DNA of 64,000 bases from Flavobacteriales bacterium (lineage in GTDB: Bacteria > Bacteroidota > Bacteroidia > CAIKAF01), in assembly GCA_026418175.1 (NCBI GenBank), contig JAOABX010000003.1, positions 53,084 through 117,083 of the forward strand, read 5' to 3'. The position numbers and the translations under genes are program-made. Positions 61,021 through 64,000 of this stretch are shown piece by piece. Under the pieces are notes generated by a model. That model saw only the letters and a list, made by a program, of their open reading frames with translations, had not been told where the DNA came from and searched no databases. The stretch's first letter is position 1. Each line of letters opens with the position of its first letter.

Positions 61021-61218
61021 ATGTTAATTTCTTTTATGCTTGGGCAATTTGGCCCGTGGCAGGTAGTGTTGGTAATAGCTGTAGTGTTATTGCTTTTTGG
61101 TGGAAGAAAAATTCCTGAATTGATGAAAGGCTTGGGACGTGGAGTTAAAGAATTTAAGGATGGAATGAAGGGAGAAGAAGAGAACAAACCAAGCGATAAT
61201 AAGCAAATCAAAGAATAA
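61021..61218 (+). CDS. tatA: Twin-arginine translocase subunit TatA/E
   Basis: The 65-residue protein has one TM helix (WQVVLVIAVVLLLFG), then the conserved FGGRKIPELMKGLGRGVKEFKDG amphipathic helix and an acidic tail. It forms the pore oligomer that exports folded Tat substrates. TatC/B genes are not in the window. gatA follows 22 bases downstream, so they may be transcribed together. Confidence 0.95.
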   Translation: MLISFMLGQFGPWQVVLVIAVVLLLFGGRKIPELMKGLGRGVKEFKDGMKGEEENKPSDNKQIKE

Positions 61219-61240
61219 TTCTTTAAAAAGCCTATTATTT

Positions 61241-62668
61241 ATGCATTACCGGAGGTTGGGTGCTATTCAGGAGGATTTGTTTTCCGGGAAGATCACCGCA
61301 GAGCAGCTTGTTGCATCTTATCTTTTGCGAATTCAGGAAAAAAAACACCTCAATGCTTTTTTGGAGGTGTTTGAAGAAGAGGCTTTGGAAGCAGCCAGAG
61401 CTTTGGATGAACGGATTCGTAAGAAAGAATCAATCGGTAAGCTTGCTGGTATGGTTATCGGTATAAAAGATAACATTGCTTACAAGATGCATGCTGTTTC
61501 TGCTTCTTCTAAAATATTGCAGAATTACATATCGGTATATTCATCTACTGCAGTAAATCGCTTGTTAGCAGAAGATGCTATAATTATTGGCCGTTTGAAT
61601 TGTGATGAATTTGCCATGGGAAGTTCTAATGAAAACTCGGCCTATGGTCCAGTATTAAATCCGGTAGATGAAACCCGGGTACCTGGTGGTTCGTCAGGCG
61701 GTTCTGCAGCAGCTGTGGCTGCTGACTTGTGTTTAGCTGCTTTGGGATCAGATACGGGAGGCTCTATTCGCCAGCCGGCAGCGTTTTGCGGTATTGTTGG
61801 TTTAAAGCCTACATACGGTCGTATTTCAAGGTATGGGTTGATAGCTTATGGTTCATCCTTTGACCAGATTGGGCCATTTGCACACACAACTGAAGATATA
61901 GCGCTTTTACTTGAAATCATGGCAGGAAAAGATGCGCTGGATGCAACCTCTTCATCCAAGCCGGTACCTTTAAAATCTGATTGTTTGAAAGAATTGCCAC
62001 CCAGCCGGTTTGCTGTGTTGGATGTTGTTTTAAAAAGTGAGTCAATACAACCGGAGGTTAAAAAGAATTTTTTATCACTCATTGAAAAACTAAAATCAGC
62101 AGGCCATACAGTGGAACCTGTTCATTTTCCTTACTTGGATTACTTGGTTCCAACGTATTACATACTATCAACCGCAGAGGCATCTTCCAATCTCTCAAGA
62201 TATGATGGGATTCATTACGGTTATCGTAGCCCACAGGCCACTGACCTTGAATCTACCTACAAAAAAAGTCGGAGCGAAGGGTTTGGAAAAGAAGTAAAAC
62301 GAAGAATTATGTTGGGTACATTTGTATTAAGCGCGGGGTATTATGATGCTTACTATTCAAAAGCCCAACAAGTTCGCCTTATTCTTCGAAATGCCACCGA
62401 TGAGATATTCAAGCAAGCTGATTTTATTTTAACACCTTCGACTCCGGGTACAGCTTTTGAATTTGGCCAAAAATCGAACGATCCGGTAGTGATGTATTTG
62501 GAAGATATTTTTACCGTTCAAGCAAACTTAGTGGGAGTGCCCGGTATTTCTGTTCCCACTGGTAAAGATGAACATGGTCTTCCCATTGGGATGCAACTCA
62601 TGGCTCCTATGTTTGCCGAAGCTTCTTTATTGCAAGCTGCAACTTTGGTACAAAATCTTTGTAAATAA
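61241..62668 (+). CDS. gatA: Glutamyl-tRNA(Gln)/aspartyl-tRNA(Asn) amidotransferase subunit A
   Basis: The 475-residue amidase-signature enzyme supplies ammonia for transamidation of mischarged Glu-tRNA(Gln) or Asp-tRNA(Asn). The Ser-cisSer-Lys triad is present at Lys76 (GIKDNI), Ser151 (GGSSGGS) and Ser175 (DTGGSIRQPA), with the same spacing as in known GatA. gatB and gatC are not nearby, as is usual in this phylum. It is directly downstream of tatA. No terminator is evident before the next gene. Confidence 0.95.
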   Translation: MHYRRLGAIQEDLFSGKITAEQLVASYLLRIQEKKHLNAFLEVFEEEALEAARALDERIRKKESIGKLAGMVIGIKDNIAYKMHAVSASSKILQNYISVYSSTAVNRLLAEDAIIIGRLNCDEFAMGSSNENSAYGPVLNPVDETRVPGGSSGGSAAAVAADLCLAALGSDTGGSIRQPAAFCGIVGLKPTYGRISRYGLIAYGSSFDQIGPFAHTTEDIALLLEIMAGKDALDATSSSKPVPLKSDCLKELPPSRFAVLDVVLKSESIQPEVKKNFLSLIEKLKSAGHTVEPVHFPYLDYLVPTYYILSTAEASSNLSRYDGIHYGYRSPQATDLESTYKKSRSEGFGKEVKRRIMLGTFVLSAGYYDAYYSKAQQVRLILRNATDEIFKQADFILTPSTPGTAFEFGQKSNDPVVMYLEDIFTVQANLVGVPGISVPTGKDEHGLPIGMQLMAPMFAEASLLQAATLVQNLCK

Positions 62669-62805
62669 TTCGTTTTAAATTTTTTTTGATGGAATGGAAG
62701 CCTACTTTTTTAACATTCCTTTCGTTAAAACATGCGTTGTAAGTCGCAAATTATTACGATATTTATAAGAACTTTATAGAATTAGAAATCTTTGGTGAAA
62801 CTGTT

Positions 62806-64000
62806 ATGAGAACAGGATTAATAATTGTGTATTACCTAATTTTTGGACTGTTACAAGGGTGGGCATATACTTCAACCGTAAATGATACTGATCGGTTTAA
62901 ATTTCAGAAAGATGACCCGATTTTGGCACAAATGGATAGTTTGGATGTAGTAAATTTTTTTAAGCGACATAACTTTACGGCTGATGTAAACAAACTCAAT
63001 ATATATAATTATCCCAAAGATTCCGTTCCTTTATTTTCTGACGAAGTATACCGGCAGCGGCTTCAAAAACTGGATAGAATGTCGCCTTTTGCCTTGGATT
63101 ATAACGAAGATGTTAGAAAATACATTGAATTATATGCAGTAAAACGCCGTGGTACGGCTGCCCGCATGTTGGGCTTGGCAGAATTGTATTTTCCATTGTT
63201 TGAGGAAGTATTGGCAAAATATAACATGCCTTTGGAATTGAAGTATTTGGCCATCGTTGAATCGGCACTGAACCCCACCGCCAAGAGCAAAGCCGGAGCT
63301 ATGGGGCTTTGGCAGTTTATGTATGGAACGGCAAAGATGTATGGACTACAAATTAACTCGTATATTGATGAACGGTGCGATCCGATAAAATCAACCGAAA
63401 CAGCTGCCCGATATTTGAAGTATCTTTCCAAGTATTATAACAACGATTGGCAGTTGGCATTAGCAGCATACAATGCTGGTCCGGGAAATGTAAACAAAGC
63501 AATTCGTAGAGCAGGAGGTCAAAAATCATACTGGGAATTAAGGCCTTATCTTCCCAAAGAAACCGCCGGATATGTGCCAGCTTTTATTGCAGTAAATTAT
63601 ATTATGGCCTATCACAAAGAGCATAATATTTATCCTGTAAAACCCAAGTATTTTCATTATGAACTGGATAGTATTTATGTTAAAAAACAACTCAGTTTTA
63701 AGCAAATTTCAGAATATCTTAAAATTCCAATAGAAGATTTGCGAATATTAAATCCATGCTATATAAAAGATGTAATTCCGGAATCAGAATATGGTTATCC
63801 TCTCTATCTTCCAAAAACATTAATTGGAGACTTCATAGCCAATGAACAAAACATATATAAATACTTAATAGAGGAAGAGCAAATTGTTGTGCCGATTGCA
63901 GATACAACATCTACCGGAAGTAGTAATAAATCTCTGGTATCCGGACAGAATGAAATAGAACATGTGGTACAAAAAGGCGAATGGCTATCAACCATAGCCC
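62806..64000 (+). CDS. MltD-like lytic transglycosylase with LysM domains, 3' end missing
   Basis: The frame from ATG 62806 is open to the window edge, about 398 codons. A signal peptide (IIVYYLIFGLLQGWA) leads into a ~110-residue N-terminal region. The SLT domain follows, with catalytic Glu in LAIVESALNP, SKAGAMGLWQFM, and AAYNAGPGNVNKAI. Residues ~290-325 are a LysM-like module (KQLSFKQISEYLKIPIEDL...YPLYLP), and a second LysM begins at HVVQKGEWLSTIA at the edge. It cleaves peptidoglycan glycan strands in the periplasm. Confidence 0.93.
   Translation, partial: MRTGLIIVYYLIFGLLQGWAYTSTVNDTDRFKFQKDDPILAQMDSLDVVNFFKRHNFTADVNKLNIYNYPKDSVPLFSDEVYRQRLQKLDRMSPFALDYNEDVRKYIELYAVKRRGTAARMLGLAELYFPLFEEVLAKYNMPLELKYLAIVESALNPTAKSKAGAMGLWQFMYGTAKMYGLQINSYIDERCDPIKSTETAARYLKYLSKYYNNDWQLALAAYNAGPGNVNKAIRRAGGQKSYWELRPYLPKETAGYVPAFIAVNYIMAYHKEHNIYPVKPKYFHYELDSIYVKKQLSFKQISEYLKIPIEDLRILNPCYIKDVIPESEYGYPLYLPKTLIGDFIANEQNIYKYLIEEEQIVVPIADTTSTGSSNKSLVSGQNEIEHVVQKGEWLSTIA

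Overview
The window looks like an ordinary stretch of chromosome from a member of the Bacteroidota, probably of a Chitinophagia, Cytophagia or Flavobacteriia-like lineage. It is AT-rich. Three proteins end in type A sorting domains of the type IX secretion system (T9SS). DUF4270 and DUF6134-like proteins, a Bacteroidota-style putative porin, the glmS / DUF4270 / starch-synthase-like / panC neighbourhood and the acpP-fabF-rnc cluster all point the same way. Many promoters carry the Bacteroidota -7 element TAnnTTTG, and classical Shine-Dalgarno sites are scarce. I see no rRNA, prophage, insertion sequence or CRISPR array.

Layout. 1-9.1 kb: the 3' end of a T9SS-exported protein, a secreted protein of unknown role, the ribosome GTPase typA, free methionine-R-sulfoxide reductase (msrC) overlapping a lipoprotein gene, and an hldD/OmpA-family pair. 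9.1-16.8 kb: a MORN/trypsin-like protease fusion, a small heat-shock protein behind an unusual palindromic promoter region, a lipocalin-like lipoprotein, two tandem paralogous secreted proteins, and a PhoD-like phosphatase pseudogene with three in-frame stops. 16.8-28 kb: a YhcH-RdgB fusion, porin, voltage-gated-type K+ channel, a small membrane protein and beta-barrel pair separated by a perfect 15-bp hairpin, an ABC-F protein, a secreted hydrolase, an intact PhoD-like paralogue and a histone H1-like protein. 28-36.5 kb: tRNA-Leu(UAG), then the proteostasis cluster tig-clpP-clpX, then a split M16 peptidase pair. 36.5-51.8 kb: two T9SS cargo propellers, a fused dipeptide-type ABC ATPase, the mscS-corA operon, an M49-like metalloprotein, a CPBP-like membrane protein, der, a CAP-domain protein, a CDF transporter coupled to a DinB-like protein, and pdeM. 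51.9-64 kb: acpP-fabF-rnc, an unlisted small membrane protein, glmS, DUF4270, a GT5 half-protein, panC, a beta-barrel, an unlisted small lipoprotein, tatA, gatA and the 5' part of an MltD-like lytic transglycosylase.

Functionally the window mixes housekeeping (translation GTPases, fatty acid synthesis, chaperone/protease, cell-wall precursor and pantothenate synthesis) with envelope proteins (lipoproteins, porin, beta-barrels, T9SS cargo). No obvious new multi-gene system stands out. The observations most worth testing are: several genes whose -7 promoter element ends only 4-7 nt before the start codon, suggesting leaderless mRNAs; the YhcH-RdgB fusion; the three-stop pseudogene; the hsp20 upstream palindromes; the intercistronic hairpins; and two very small membrane-associated proteins.
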